Shown: positions 33,684 to 45,989 of the stretch, in pieces
Numbering within the stretch: the stretch's first letter is position 1
How the letters are laid out: the number at the start of each line of letters is the position of its first letter
Origin: Talpa occidentalis
Lineage: Eukaryota > Chordata > Mammalia > Eulipotyphla > Talpidae
Assembly (NCBI RefSeq): GCF_014898055.3
Contig: NW_023601212.1
Location: forward strand, 52,936,329 to 53,000,328
Direction of reading: 5' to 3'
DNA: 64,000 bases
The notes under the pieces: model-generated
What the model was told of the DNA's origin: nothing
What the model saw: only the letters and a program-made list of their open reading frames with translations
Databases searched by the model: none
Made by a program: the position numbers and the translations under genes

Positions 33684-34855
33684 CTTCCTCATCTATATGA
33701 GAGGCACAATGATATTTCTCTCAAGGGATTTACTGGGAATAAACAAGACACCATAGTAGTAGTCCCTTTCTCAGCTGGCTGTGCATCCTGGTGGCTGGTG
33801 GGGGCAGTGGAGACCAAGTTCAGGGAAACTCTGGAACCCTCGAGAGGGTTATTAGATTCCTGTGACTTTTGGATTCTTGGCTTAGTCTTAGTTGAAGGAA
33901 GTGGAACCCACTTGTTTTTACTGGCCAAAAAATCTACAACCACCAGCTGGGAATGAGGAGGAAAAAAAGAGAAGAAAGGACCTCAAAATGTGTTTCTTCT
34001 ATTGCACGGAGAGAGGATTATGAAGAGGTGGGGGCAGGGTGGAAGCACTCCCACCATCCTATCCATGACCACGTGGACAGAGCATGGGGGCTCATCTTGT
34101 TTGTCATGTTTTCAATTTCCACCAGAATGACAAAGAACTAAAGGGAAGAGCTGAGACCCCAAGCTTAGGATTGGGAAATGCTTCAATTTTCACCCTTCAT
34201 CTCTTTTCCTTGGCCTGGCAATAGGCTTGCAATCTCCTGATTGGACAATGATCCTTCAGGCTTCTAAGCCCACATAGCATTTTTCCAAGACTAATTAGAG
34301 TTTAAGAGAGAATATTTGGTTCAGGGATTTTCTATTGAAATGGCCTCTACCTTAGACTTCCTGGTCATGAAGGAAAGAGAAAGTAAAGTGTGTGCCCCTG
34401 AAACCTACTAGGTTTGATTAGAAAATAATGCTATTGAGCCTGATGCTTTCTTGGTCAGTCCTGACTTCATTAGCTAGAAGATGGGCAATGTGACATCTGT
34501 TCCCCTGACTAAACTGACAACACCGAGTAAATAATAGTCACAAATCCATCCAAAGGGGTAGGCACAAGGCTGGCTCAGGCTACAGTTGGGCCTGGGCTAG
34601 TGCCTGGAGGCAAGGAAATTGTCATATAGTCTTCTCTTCTGCCCCACATTTGAGCCCCTTCTCAAGGCCTGGAGTTGTCTCTGTTTTCAGTCCTTTGGGG
34701 CCTCCTTGCTATTCCCATGGGATGAGGAGCAGGGGTGCTGGAATAATTGAAGGCATGTGTCTGGGGTACTGTTTCTGGCTTGGGTTGAACGCAGAAGTCC
34801 TAGGAAGAATGTTTCTGACACTGCTTGTCTTTGAAAATCTGTGAGGGTCAACCAC
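33684..34855. other. Gene-free sequence with MIR-like start
   Basis: 33684-33760 resembles a MIR 3' part on the plus strand. The rest shows nothing recognisable. Confidence 0.4.
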
Positions 34856-35601
34856 GGAAAGGGCTCTTGAACCCAATTACAATGCGGATGGGTGTAGAGT
34901 CTTCCCTACACCAATAAGCAATTCTTAGACACCTATTGGTGGCCAAGAATTCCGCTCAGTTCTGATATCACCTATCTAGAGAGAACATTAGATTCCAATC
35001 AGTCTCCCAATACTGCTTCCACATCAAATGCCAGTTCTAAACCTACGTGGTTACCTGGGTTTCTGACTGACTATGAGTCAGAGGGTACCACAATACCCAG
35101 ATTAAGATACTGAGATACCAGGACTCTGCTGGGGAAGCCAAGGTATGTGGTCTCCCTGTTTTGGAAGTCCTACTCATATAACATTTCAGAAATCTAAGGG
35201 GATGTACCTGACATCCTTGAACACAAAGCATCTGGTTGGGAAACCTCATAAAGTGGTTAGAATTGATGGGCCCTTTCCCAAGCTGCAAGCCTTTGGATAA
35301 ACCAACTCAGGTTTCATTAATTTGCCTGAGTGGCTCCCAGAACTCAGGAAACCCATTTACTCTACTCACTAGATTAATGACTTAATACAAAAGGATTTGA
35401 CTCAGGAACAGTCAGATGGAAGAGAGGTATAGGGTAAGGTACCGGGAAAGGACGCAAATGCCCACTCCAGGCTCCCAGCTCCCCAACTCACCACATGCTC
35501 CGCAGCTTGGAAGCTCTCTGAAGCCCCTCCTTTTGGGTCTTTTATGGAGGCTCCATTAAATAGACGAAATTGATCAAATCACTGGCCATTGGCAATTAAC
35601 T
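34856..35601 (-). repeat. Probable ancient LTR, split by local duplication
   Basis: GACTATGAGTCAGAGGGTAC before 35096 and ATTTGCCTGAGTGGCTCCCA after 35310 look like two halves of a known type of old LTR. The family name is not certain to me. The halves become adjacent once the 214-bp duplicated block is removed. Confidence 0.35.
35097..35310. repeat. Local duplication, copy 2
   Basis: 214-bp copy of 33471-33683, placed inside an older repeat. Differences include a G/A near the start, one extra C (CTCCCTG), a G/A at TCTAAGG and a T/G at AGCTGCAAG. There is no poly-A and no long target duplication, so retroposition is unlikely. Confidence 0.95.
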
Positions 35602-35731
35602 CAACCTGTAGCTCTTCTCTCCTCTCTGAGGTGGGGCTTAGGGAAGCGGGACTGAAGTTCCATCCCTCTAGTCACCTGGTTGGTTCTCCTGGCAACCAGT
35701 CTGGATCCTGAAGTGCTTTCAAAAGTCACCT

Positions 35732-36209
35732 TGTTGTAGAGCAACCCCGATACAAAACGGGGTGCCTGACTGTGGGCCCTCACCCGCGCGCTTAAAAGGA
35801 CTTATCAATGCTCTACTGCAGGCACACACGAAAGGTTAATAAAAGGTTTATTTATAAGGGAAGGGGAAATGAGGAAATGTACAGGTCAGGGAGAAAAGTG
35901 GGAGACAAAATTTTCAATGCATCCTACCCGATCCGCTGATCAGGAATCCCAAATGGCGCTCTGAGAGCTGGCCGTGAGCCAGGAGCCGTGAAGCCAGGAG
36001 GCGAGTGATAGCGAGCCCCCCCCAAGGCCCACGTGTTTGGTTTTTATACCCAACCTGGCTGCTTAACTCCACCCTCAGGTCCCAGCCACCTTCCCTTTGG
36101 TGGTGACGGGATTTGTCTTTTCCAATGACCTGATGGCTTTAGTCTGGAGTGGGGGTGGAGTCCACAAAGCCTGTATGGGATTAGCTCAGGACATCCTTTC
36201 CCCCTAACA
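35732..36209 (-). mobile_element. Solo LTR, endogenous retrovirus family B
   Basis: 478 bp on the minus strand; the plus strand begins TGTTGTAGAGCAACC and ends CCCCCTAACA. 4-bp repeats ACCT occur at 35728-35731 and 36210-36213. A TATA box complement (TTTTTATACCC) is kept. Confidence 0.94.
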
Positions 36210-36499
36210 ACCTCATTTACTTAACTAAAAAGAAAACCTTCATCACACTCAACACTTACAAATTCAAAGGGATTTAGGTAGTGCTCTTCCAAGAATCAGG
36301 AATTGTGGATCAAGACCAAATAAGAATAGTCTTATCTATTTTGGTTATTTGAATGTCCAGTAGTACAGGAAAAAACCCTGTCTGTGGTCTGTACTCATTC
36401 AGCCCAATAGATTTGACTACCCTGGCACCCAGGGGCTTGATGGAGGCAGTGACCCAGCACCGGAGTCCTCCAGGGGCTGGCTCACAGCAAACTGTGTCT

Positions 36500-36960
36500 C
36501 TGGCTGCTGTATTCATTTATTTATTTATCTGTTGTGCAGCTCTATTGCCAGACATTGTGCTGGCACTTGGCATACATAAGAGAACAAAACAGACTTAACT
36601 TTCTGTTCTCACGGGCTTTACTTTTATTAAAGATAAGAGAGAGAATAAATAGATAGCAAGTGTGATGTAAACAAAACGTAAATAAAATATTTAACCTTAG
36701 AAGATATTAAATGCTATGGAAGAGAGAAAGAATAGAGCAGAGTAAAGGGGGTTGGGAATGAGGTGGGGAAGGAGGTTGCAGATTTACACTGGGAAGCCAG
36801 ACCAGACGTTACTGAGAATACTTCAAAGACATGGAGGAGGATGTGGTTAACTTAGCTCATATCTGAGGAGTGAGTGTTTAACGTAGAGGAACCTGCTAGA
36901 GCAAAGACCCCTAAAGAGGAAGATATCTGGAAGTCAGTGTGGAGGGGACAAAGAAAAGAA
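36500..36960 (-). mobile_element. L2 (ancient LINE) 3' end
   Basis: Complement of L2 on the plus strand: CAGACATTGTGCTGGCACTTG, AAGAGAACAAAACAGAC, then a long decayed part (CTGCTAGAGCAAAGACCCC) in the expected order. Confidence 0.6.
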
Positions 36961-37058
36961 TAAAGGAGGAAGGTATCAGACAAGGGATGATGGGGGGGGG
37001 GTCGGCCGGATTAATCCTAGAGGGCCGATAAACCACTGTAATTTGGTTTAATTTGTAA

Positions 37059-37089
37059 TTCACCCAAATTGCCTTGTAATTTGGGTGAA
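37059..37089. repeat. Perfect 12-bp inverted repeat
   Basis: TTCACCCAAATT and AATTTGGGTGAA separated by a 7-base loop. It could fold as a hairpin; its origin is unknown. Confidence 0.9.
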
Positions 37090-37689
37090 ATAGGAAGTCC
37101 TTTCAAGCTTTTTAAGAAGCGGGATGAGCTGACATGTTTCACAAGGATCCCTCTGCATAGATGGCAATAGCAGGGGTGGCATAATTTGTTTGTTTTTGAT
37201 ATTTCTGAATTCCACACTGTAACAGAGAGAAACCAAAAAAACCCTAGCACAACATTTGCTCAAAACTAGGTGACAAGGTACTCTCATGAACCATGAAAAT
37301 AGAAGTAGACAGAAAAGAATGCCACCCAAAGTAGCAGCAGCATTGCAGAGGACCTGAGGACCAGAAAACCACAGACCAGTCAACAGTTGCCCACTGCCAG
37401 GTGTAGCAGGCCAGTTGGAGAAGAGCACCAGGCTGGTGGGGGAGGGCAGGGTCTGAGGTGAGACCGATGGGGTGAGAGCACTCCAGTCCCTACCAAACTG
37501 TTGGAATCCACCCTCCAGTCTCCCCTCCTGGGCACAGTCCTACTTGAGGAGAAACTGCTAGGCGTGGATTTAAAAGGGAAGCAGAGAGACTCAGAAGGAG
37601 CAGTTCCAGAGCAAAGAGGCAGAGAACAAACCAGGAAATCTCAGAGAGCAATCTGCCATGGTTTGTTTTGTTTGCTTTTTAAATATTAC
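37090..37689. other. Gene-free sequence
   Basis: Nothing was recognised. Confidence 0.4.
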
Positions 37690-38860
37690 ACAAAACAACA
37701 GAGGCGGAAGCTCTGTGAAATTAGAGAAGCCACCTGAACCAAGATGCCTTCTAACAGCTGGAGAAAATTTAGTTCACTAAAAGTGGGTAAAAGAAAAGTA
37801 TGCAATTTAAATTCACATAAAATTTTGTTACTGAAGAGCAGATTAAGAATAAGATCCCTATAGGTAATGAAATTATGGCAGAAAGACATGCTTAAAAAAG
37901 AAAGACAAAACTACAGTACATTATTTCCCAATGAAATAAAAGATATTAAGAAAATGTCTTCAATAAGAATTAGAGAAACATAAATCAGAATTAGGAAGTT
38001 TAGAAATGATGAGACTCAAGAAATTAAAGAAAAAAGATCAAAATAATTATCAAATTGGAAGAACTATGAAACAATAAATAAAATAGAATAAATAAATCAA
38101 ATAAAAAAGCTAAAATAGAAAATAAGGATTTGAGAAAATGTGACAAATATTTCAGATTACTAAGAAGGTACATTGATAACATAATGAAAATGTTAAAAGG
38201 AAAATTTGAAAAGTAAAACCAAAACAAGGTAAGCTCATAAATTCAAAACACTATAACTCAAGAAAATGTTCCTAAAATTCAAAATAAAAAGAAAGAAAAA
38301 TACTTAAAACTGCATATCCAAAGAGCATATAATGTGCTGCGAAATAAACATACGAGTAAAATTCTTAGATTCTGAAGAAATGAAAAAAATCCCTTGAGAC
38401 TCTCAGTGAAAACACCACGTGACTTATAAGGGAAAGATAATAAATTTATTATCAGACTTTTTGAACATCAGTGCTCTATGCTAGAAGCAAATGGAGTACC
38501 ATATTGAACATACTCAAGGAAAGAATATGTGAACTAAATTCAGTTCAATTTACCTTAAGCGTAGAAAGGATATTGACAAAATTATCAAGGATCTTATTCT
38601 CTTGAGTCCTTCTTAAGGAATTTTTCTCAAAAATAGGCTTCACACAACTAAAATGAACTTGAGAATAATCAGTTTAAGGACTGTTGGTGAGTACGACCTA
38701 TATATTTCATTGTAGAATTGGATTAAATAAGCATTAAAAAACATAAGGCATAGTATATATAATAACTGTCTGCTTTGAAAATGCAAATTTGGTGTAACCA
38801 TTAAATAACAGAGAGAAAAGGGATGGCAGAAGCAAAAATTTTTGATCATGATTAGTCATT
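37690..38860 (+). mobile_element. Ancient L1M or HAL1-type fragment
   Basis: Strongly A-rich plus strand. The best landmark is GTGACTTATAAGGGAAAG, then CAGTGCTCTATGCTAGAAGC and ATTGAACATACTCAAGG. This follows the old L1M block normally found downstream of ORF1. Frames are broken throughout. Confidence 0.5.
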
Positions 38861-40388
38861 GTAGCATTAATGTTGTTATTTTGAGACTGTCATAATGTAC
38901 GACAAAGCAAACAAGTAATTGTAGGCTATCCTAATTCTGTTATTTATAGGTCCTCGAGAAATCTGATGCTCGGAATGTGAATGGAAAATACCAGTTCTGA
39001 ATTTGAATAGGAAATATCATCATGAATTTAGGAGACTCTTATCTTCAAATATATAATTTCCCCTTTGCTCTGTGGACAAAGATAGTCAAGAAACACTTCT
39101 GGTATGGGCCATAGAATGTTCAAGGTGAGTCTGGAGCCCCTTTCCATACTAAAAAGTGAAAAAAGTTACCAAAGCCTGTGATTTCATTTCCCTGGTCTGC
39201 CGCCCCAAAGTGCCATTAACTGGGATGCTAAAAACATCGCATACTTACTCTCCTGATGGTTCTGGAGGCTGAAAGTCTGAAATCAAGCTGTCAGTAAGAC
39301 TGATTCTTTCTGGAAGCTCAGGATACTGTTTTTGGTGGGAAAGATCAATTCCCTTCATTTATAGACAACCTTTCTGACACATCTTATGGGGCTATGTGAG
39401 TGGAGGGGTTTGGGGAGGTGTTGCTGGGAAGTTGCTTGTTCAGAAGCAATTGAAGGGCATGGTGGGAAAATATTCTCACAAAGGAAAACATCCCCTTTCC
39501 ACCATTTCTCAGGAATGTCTCCTACCATTGCCAGTCTCCCAATTTTCATCTGTAAAGTGTTGTGACTGAAAGGAGCTTTACAGCACAGTTCAAAAAGCCA
39601 CCCACTCACATTTTCCCAGCCCACAGACTGTTTCCCTACCCAGGAAGCATCATCCTCTGTCACCATCCAGTGCTCTCCCTTGTGGCTCTAACAATACCCT
39701 GAAGACATAGCTTAGACAGTTCAGGAGTTCACATTTTTATTACGTTCCTCCTTTGCCACCTGTGTTCTTTTTGGACTGCCTTAACATTCCACAGGCCGTG
39801 GAGAATAGGCTGCCTGAGAATTGTGCCAGACAGATTTAAAGCTCAAGTTCCATGTCGCTGTTATTCTCTTTAATCTGTATCTATAATCCCTAGCAATTCT
39901 GCCAAGTCATGTGCCCTCTCAGTTTCCTGCTACTACAGTGGCATCCTGGCACCCCTAGTCTCAGGGTCCCCATGCCCTCCCGCTCCCCTCTTTCTTTCCT
40001 ATCCCTGGAGCTTGAGCCCCATATACAAACACGCAGGATCTGTCCTGTTATGTAAGTTTCTGGTCCCTGAGTTTGGTGACTCAGCATGAGGTGGTGCCCC
40101 CGCTCCTTCCCAGCCTGGGGCAACATGTTGACCAGTGCCAGGTCAGCAGCAAATTAGAATGGAAAACAAGGCCTGCTAATGGAGTCCAGCTGGGTAGGCT
40201 TCGCTTCCCAGTGGTGTCTGGCGAGCCCAAGAAGCCCATGGGAGGCATCTGAGGGCTGTTGTGAGCTAACCCCTGGGTGCAATTCTCCATCTCCCTGCTC
40301 ACTTCCTGTTTCCTCCTCATCTCACCTTTGGCTGAAGATCACAGAAAGCTCACATAGAGTTCTCCTTTGCCTTGGGACCACCACTTTC
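38861..40388. other. Gene-free sequence
   Basis: No gene. 39190-39340 (GATGGTTCTGGAGGCTGAAAG) resembles a common old interspersed repeat that I cannot name securely. Confidence 0.4.
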
Positions 40389-40748
40389 TGTTACCCTACC
40401 CACTCCCCACAATTCGTATGTTGAAACTTCAACCTTCCCAATGTGGTGGTGTTATAAGGTGGGGGAATTGGGCTTACATGAGGTCATGAAGGTAGGTTCC
40501 CCACGAAGGGATCCACGTCTTGTAAGAAGAGCAAGAAATCAGAGCCCGCCTTCCTCCACTCTGTCATGTGAGGATACAGCCGGAAGGTGGCCATCGGCAA
40601 GCCTGGAAGAGAACCCTCATCAGACCCCAATCATCCTGTCACCCTCATCTCAGACTTCCAGCCTCCAGAACTGTCATAAATTGAAGTTCTGGGGTTTAAG
40701 TCGCAAAGACTGTGGTGTTTTACTATCACTGCCTCTAATAGTCTCACC
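40389..40748 (+). mobile_element. MaLR-type LTR (MST/MLT1-like)
   Basis: Features in order: AATTCGTATGTTGAAAC, CCAATGTGGTGGTG, TGAGGTCATGAAGG, CATGTGAGGATACAGC, GAAGGTGGCCATC, GCAAGCCTGGAAGAGAACCC, CTCAGACTTCCAGCCTCC, GTCTGTGGTGTTTTA-like end. This matches the mammalian MaLR LTR pattern over its full length. Confidence 0.85.
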
Positions 40749-41184
40749 TATCTGAGTCCTCAGCTCTGAGCTCTCACAGGAAAGTGATGCTGGTGTGGAA
40801 GGATGTGTCCTTGGATACAGCCCATCCTGGACCCCAAATCTGTCCTCCACTCTGGGTCCCAAGCACAGAACAGAAAATCGCGTGGGCATACTGATCACAG
40901 AGGACAGCATTCAGCAGATTTTCTCTTGTGTCTGGTTCTCCCTCACTTTGTTCCTTGCTCACATTTCTTTGTGTTTTCTTTCCTTTCCATGACAGGGATG
41001 GGTTCTGCCCTGCTACCTATTGAACTCAGAGACCTCAGATTCTAGCCAAGGTTTTGCTACTAGCCAAGTGTGAGCCAATTTACCTTTACTCTGTGTTCTG
41101 GGACCTCAGTGAGGGACACTGGCCACAGAGTGCTGTCTGTTCATTAATAAAATGATTACTCATTAATAAAAATGAAACCATAAT
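40749..41184. other. Gene-free sequence
   Basis: Nothing was recognised. Confidence 0.4.
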
Positions 41185-41425
41185 CCCATTGTGAGGTTGT
41201 GGTACAAAATAGGACATCATCAGCCCTGACCTCAGGGGGGCTTGCCTTCCTAGAGACAACTAGTAAGAAACCAGGTAAACAAGATGATTATTGATTGCGC
41301 CAAGTGCTCAGAGTCAGAGACACAGAATGTGAAATAGAGATTAACATGGAGGGTGGAGTAGAGTGACTTGGGGGAGATGATATTTATTTCAAAGTTTCCA
41401 TCTGCAGGCTGAAGAGCCAACCCTG
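41185..41425 (-). mobile_element. L2 remnant
   Basis: GCCCTGACCTCAGGGGGGCTT, CTAGAGACAACTAGTAAG and GTCAGAGACACAGAATG resemble the complement of an L2 3' end. Confidence 0.4.
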
Positions 41426-42310
41426 TCAATCAGAGAAGAACTAATGAGGCACTGCTTTAAAAAGTATGCAGTGCAACACAGACGTCAGGTTTCATATGAG
41501 TTAAGCTACCTGCATCCTCTGAGGCTTTGCCCCACATTCCTTCATCGAGCAAGCATTCGTGGCCGGAAATCAGTGTTAGGACCATTTAAGTGTCACACGG
41601 GACCCCACACGTGGGCTTCTGGTGGGAGGTGTGGGAAAATGAATGGGCTGAGCTCTGCTCGCATCGAGGATACGATGACCCAGTCTGTACAGAGAGACCC
41701 TGTTCCTTCCACAGCTTCTGTCCCCAAATGCTCTGATTCTCTGTCATCCTTTCAGCATTCATCCGGCGTTTATGGATCACCTGCTTGGAGATAGGGATGC
41801 TTCCCTCCTCAGAGCAGGAACTCAGGAAGTCATACCCACTTCTCCCTATGCTAGGCTTTGCGGAGGCCTGTCCATATTTGGGCCCATGTTTGGCTTAAGT
41901 CCATTTTGTTGGTTATTTTTCCTCTCCAGCTAGATTCTTTTAGGGAGCCAGTGGGGCTCCAAGCATGCTGTGTTTGTAAATGGATGCCGCTTACCACCTG
42001 GAGGGGCCCACTAGCTGGAATGTTCCAGTAGGTGTGTTCTTTCTCTGGACAAGGCCTGGAGGCACATGGGGCCCCCCTTGCAGTGCATCTCCCTGAGGAA
42101 ATAACAGTAGTGAGGTTCACCAACAGACAGCTGGGACTTCAGATCAGTGGGCACAATGGGGCTTCACATTCTCTCCGGGCACATTTCCTCAGGGCTGAGA
42201 ACACCTGACCTGCAGCCTCAAGGTCGGGTTTCCACCTCCTCAGCATGAGGGCTGGTCTGCAGCTTGACACCACTTGGCCTTTAACATTCTACAGTGTGAC
42301 TTTAAGGGGC
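41426..42310. other. Gene-free sequence
   Basis: Nothing was recognised. Confidence 0.4.
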
Positions 42311-42456
42311 CACTGGTTTTCAAACTACAGCAGGCATCTGAATTTTCTAAGAGCTTGTGAAGATGCAGGTACTTGGACCTGCTGACCCAGTCACTCCTCA
42401 TGCAGGATGCAGGAATTTGCATTTTGAATAGGCACAGAAGGGTGACTCTCAATTCA
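42311..42456 (+). mobile_element. MER5A-like hAT-Charlie transposon
   Basis: CACTGGTTTTCAAACTACAG start, GCATCTGAATTTTC, TGACCCAGTC, GGAATTTGCATTTTGAATAG. Short, diverged and non-coding as usual for this family. Confidence 0.65.
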
Positions 42457-42652
42457 GGTAAATGGCAGTTGGAGAAACATGGCTGTCAAGTGGTTACCAC
42501 CAGAGGGTGATTAGGGCAAGTCCTCAAGGGATTAACGGTGAGCCAGGAAGCCAGGCTGCCACAGTTGGGGGCTGGGGACGGCACATATGCTCAGTAATGT
42601 TGAATGAAAGAAGGATCCAGCTACTTGGAGAGATGTGAAGGGGGTTCTGGGT

Positions 42653-42835
42653 GGATTATTCTCTTTTTGAAAATTTTATTGTTATTAAAGTACCAATGTT
42701 TTATAGCTTTGCAGGTATTTTGACAATATTGGATTCCCCCCACCCATGTGTTCACTCCCACCGCCAAAGCACCCATAGTCCTCCACCGCAGTCCATCATG
42801 CTCCCCCCGCCACTCCCATCATGCTTCTCCTCTCT
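42653..42835 (-). mobile_element. Possible LINE-1 3' tail
   Basis: TTTTGAAAATTTTATTGTTA followed by a C-rich block (CACCGCCAAAGCACCC) mirrors the T-rich then C-rich layout of the L1 tails at 30880 and 55702. Confidence 0.45.
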
Positions 42836-42881
42836 TCCCCTCTGAAAGCTGCAAATGGTTAATTCTAATATGTGCCATCAG

Positions 42882-43792
42882 TGTTATAGGGCAGGAGGAG
42901 ATTCACCCTAGGAGCCCCAAACCTGGCTGCTCTAAATAGGTCCTGCTGTCTACCACATGAAGACAAAACATACTCTAATGTGTAAGACCTTCATGGAAAG
43001 AAACTTTAATACAACTAGTGTGCAATAGAGAGAAGAGAAAGAATATAGTTTAAAAGTTTTCCCATGAAGGGCCTCCCCTGGTGGCACAGGCAGTTGAGCG
43101 CTGTGCTGTGATGCTTTCCACAGCCTCTGCAGAGGGTCCCATATGGTGGGGCTGACCTCTCCTGTCTCACCCGCTGCTCCCCTCAGCAGTGTATTTCGTC
43201 ATTCTGCCTGTTCTGTTCCCTGCTCTGTCTCTGGTGAATCCTTTCACTCTCCCGCGCATCTGGTCTGTACCCCAGTTCTTGTATAAAATAAATAAATAAA
43301 TAAATCTTTTTAAAAAAAAGTTTTCCCATGAAACATCCAAAGTTACCCATCCCCTCATGGGTAAATGCCCAGCCAAACAGGGTTGACCCGAGCAGGACTA
43401 CTGAGGCCCAAAATCTTGCCACAATTCTAAGGCACCTGTTGAGGACCCAAAGGAAAAGGGCAGAGGGGTCCAGGCAAGTCTGGAGAGAAAAGAGAGGAAA
43501 ATCAAAATACAAGTCAAGGTAAAGGCTGCCATTGTCTGCCTCCCCACACGTCTCTCACCCACATCTCACTTTCCATGTCCCCCAAGTTCCTGGTACAAGC
43601 CTAAGGCCAAGAAGCAGGCACAGCTTTGTCACATGTCTCTCTGCTCCACTTGCCTCCTCCATGTCTCCTTAATCTCCTTCCTTCTCTCCTCTCAGTCTTC
43701 TCTAGCTTCTCCTCTCTGCCCAGCTCCATCCTTCTTTAGGGTAGGTCAGGGAACCTGGAACCTCCCCTTTCCCTGGAAATTACCCTGTTATA
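42882..43792 (-). mobile_element. Old family-A LTR interrupted by a SINE
   Basis: TGTTATAGGGCAGGAGGAG at the left, GAACCTGGAACCTCCCCTTT and TACCCTGTTATA at the right; the rest follows the family-A LTR order at clearly lower identity. The SINE at 43069-43315 sits inside. The target duplication is no longer readable (TCAG / CTGG). Confidence 0.85.
43069..43315 (+). mobile_element. SINE inside family-A LTR
   Basis: Direct repeats AAAAGTTTTCCCATGAA surround it (from 43052 and 43316). About 20 bp including the B-box area is deleted (CAGCCTCTGCAGAGGGTCCC). GTACCCCAGTTCTTG tail subtype. Confidence 0.93.
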
Positions 43793-44234
43793 CTGGAATG
43801 CAAATAACAGGAAAGTAGCAGTCATATTCTAAAGTATTCACTGGGTCTGGTATATACAGATCCTGAAAATGCTGAATGAGTTGAAGCCACCACCACCAGA
43901 GGACCCGCTAGGGCTACTCTGACTGAAGGATTTCCCTATTGCCCCAAACATCTGATTCCAACTCACTCCTGTAGGATCAGCATTGTGTGATTAAAAACTA
44001 AACTTAGGTTAGGGCATCAAGGAAATTTTGATACCCAGTGACATGACATCCACTGGGCATAATAAAGTGAGTCATGTAATTTCTGTGGTAGTGAGAAAGG
44101 ATGGGATCATTTATTTCCTTTTCTTCCCCTTAAACACCAGGGTAGGGCAAACTGCCATTAGAAAAGTTGACTAAGAAACAGAACTCATTTAAGTTAAATG
44201 TTACCAGTTATTTAGTAAGCAAAACTGATAGTGG
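43793..44234. other. Gene-free sequence
   Basis: Nothing was recognised. Confidence 0.4.
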
Positions 44235-44860
44235 AAATCCACTGTACTCCCACCAGAGGGGCAAACGCTTTAAAACCTGACCATGGCAACATTTGCCAGG
44301 TGTTAGCATAGTTAATACTAGTGACTGCTATTGGTTTGGCCACTTTGGAGAAACAATGGGCATCCTCCAATAGCGATGCAAATGATTGTTTTATGACTCG
44401 GTATTTCTAATTCTAGGGAGCTGCTCAGTCCTTGCACATGTATAAGAGACACACTCATAGCAACTTTGTTTTAGATGACAAAACCCTGAAACAAGCAAAC
44501 AAATGTACATTTAGGGAAGAATAAATAAACTTGTAGATACAATGGTAAACTATGGAGTATGAAAATGAATGAGTTGGGCGGGAGGGGAAGGATTGGGGTC
44601 AGAATGGGGCGTTTGCAATTGTATGGGGGAATATAAAAATAAAATTTATTATTTTAAAAAAAATGAATGAGTTATAGAACTGTGCAGCAAAATAGATGAA
44701 ATTCAATAATAGAATATTGGTTGAAAAAAATCAAGTCACAGAAGAATATAGGCATTGTGATTACCTTTAGGTAAAGGTCAGTAACTACAAATGGTGCAGG
44801 GTTTCAAATTTGGGTAAAATTTTATTTTTTAAAATCTTTGTGATTTCTTTTCCTGGATTT
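44235..44860 (+). mobile_element. Old LINE-1 (L1M-type) 3' end
   Basis: AGGGAGCTGCTCAGTCCTTG, TAGGGAAGAATAAATAAAC, GCAGCAAAATAGATGAAATTC, TTGGTTGAAAAAAATCAAG, GATTACCTTTAGGTAAAGG. It is interrupted by a short young L1 tail at 44577-44660. Confidence 0.65.
44577..44660 (+). mobile_element. Extremely truncated LINE-1 tail insertion
   Basis: About 84 bp, GGGCGGGAGGGGAAGGATTG to an A-rich end, flanked by AATGAATGAGTT (44565-44576 and from 44662). Its sequence matches the last part of the L1 tail seen reversed at 55860-55980. Confidence 0.75.
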
Positions 44861-45040
44861 CCCTTCCCCATTTTTATCTAGCTGAGATCTTTACAATCTT
44901 TCTTCAAGTTAAATTTGAAGTCACTTCCTCTATAATGGCCCCAGGTAGCGCTTTTGGTTCCCCCCTTTCCTAGGGCAAATATTGGCAAGGTCCAGGTCCA
45001 CTGTGTCCTAGTAGTCACTAACTCTCCATGAGAATATCGG

Positions 45041-45082
<42 letters not shown>

Positions 45083-45989
45083 CACCCACCCATACATCCA
45101 CCCATACATCCATCCCTGTCTGTAGATACAGCTATAGAAATAGATATTATAAACATGTAAGATAAATAAATATACTCTATCATTTAAGTTTATTATACAT
45201 TTTACTTGTATAAAGAATGTATAGCACATAATTTATAAATAATAATAATAAATAATAATAAAATATACAATCACCATGTGTGAAGTCTATTGATTCTCAC
45301 AGAATGTTAATTTTCTGCAAAATTTTGAATTTGTAGGCAGTTTTTAATTTATAAATAAGAAAAAATAAAACCAGAGCGTACATGAGAACTTCCATCTGTG
45401 AGTTAATGACTTTGCTGGAATGGATAGAAAGCTTTTGAGTTCTGGAAGACTATTTCCTCAACTTTCTGTGCCACTTACAGTGTAGTACAGACATACATAC
45501 TTTGATTTTTTTATTTTATTGTAAACACTTTCTCCATCTCTTTCTGAAGTCTGACAGCAAACAAAACAACAAATAAAGTGCTGATTTTGTAGGAGCTACC
45601 TATTTCCATGGTGCAAATTCTAGTGCCATATACATAGTGATATGACTGAATGAGGTGGAAAGAGATGCATGGCAGCATAGCAGCCCAGAGTACGATGACC
45701 ATATCATTTTACATAAATAATCACAAGAACAGAGATAAGAGTAAAATTGTCAGGCATCAGAAACTAATAGCTGATTACATCTTTGGCTCTTGCAATGCAC
45801 CCAACATGGAGACCAGCCCACAAGTTTGCCTGCTCAGACTCCCACTTGCCAATGTTTGCATTAAGATGTGATAAGTGTCGTGACTGTCACACTGTGACAT
45901 GATGAACTAACTAAAGATACACCAGGAAATGGGGAAATGAATCTACCTGAAATTTGATTACTGCCAACTAGGCCAACTGCCTAATAAAT
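44861..45989. other. Gene-free AT-rich sequence
   Basis: Apart from two microsatellites (45041-45116; ATA-rich 45237-45262) nothing was recognised. Confidence 0.4.
45041..45116 (+). repeat. (TATC)n and CCAY-rich microsatellite
   Basis: About 10 TATC units, then a degenerate CCACCCATACATC run. Confidence 0.92.

Noticed and set aside
33476..35288. Matching small frames in both copies of the 213-bp duplication
   Set aside because: They share sequence only because the DNA is duplicated; a one-base indel changes one of them.
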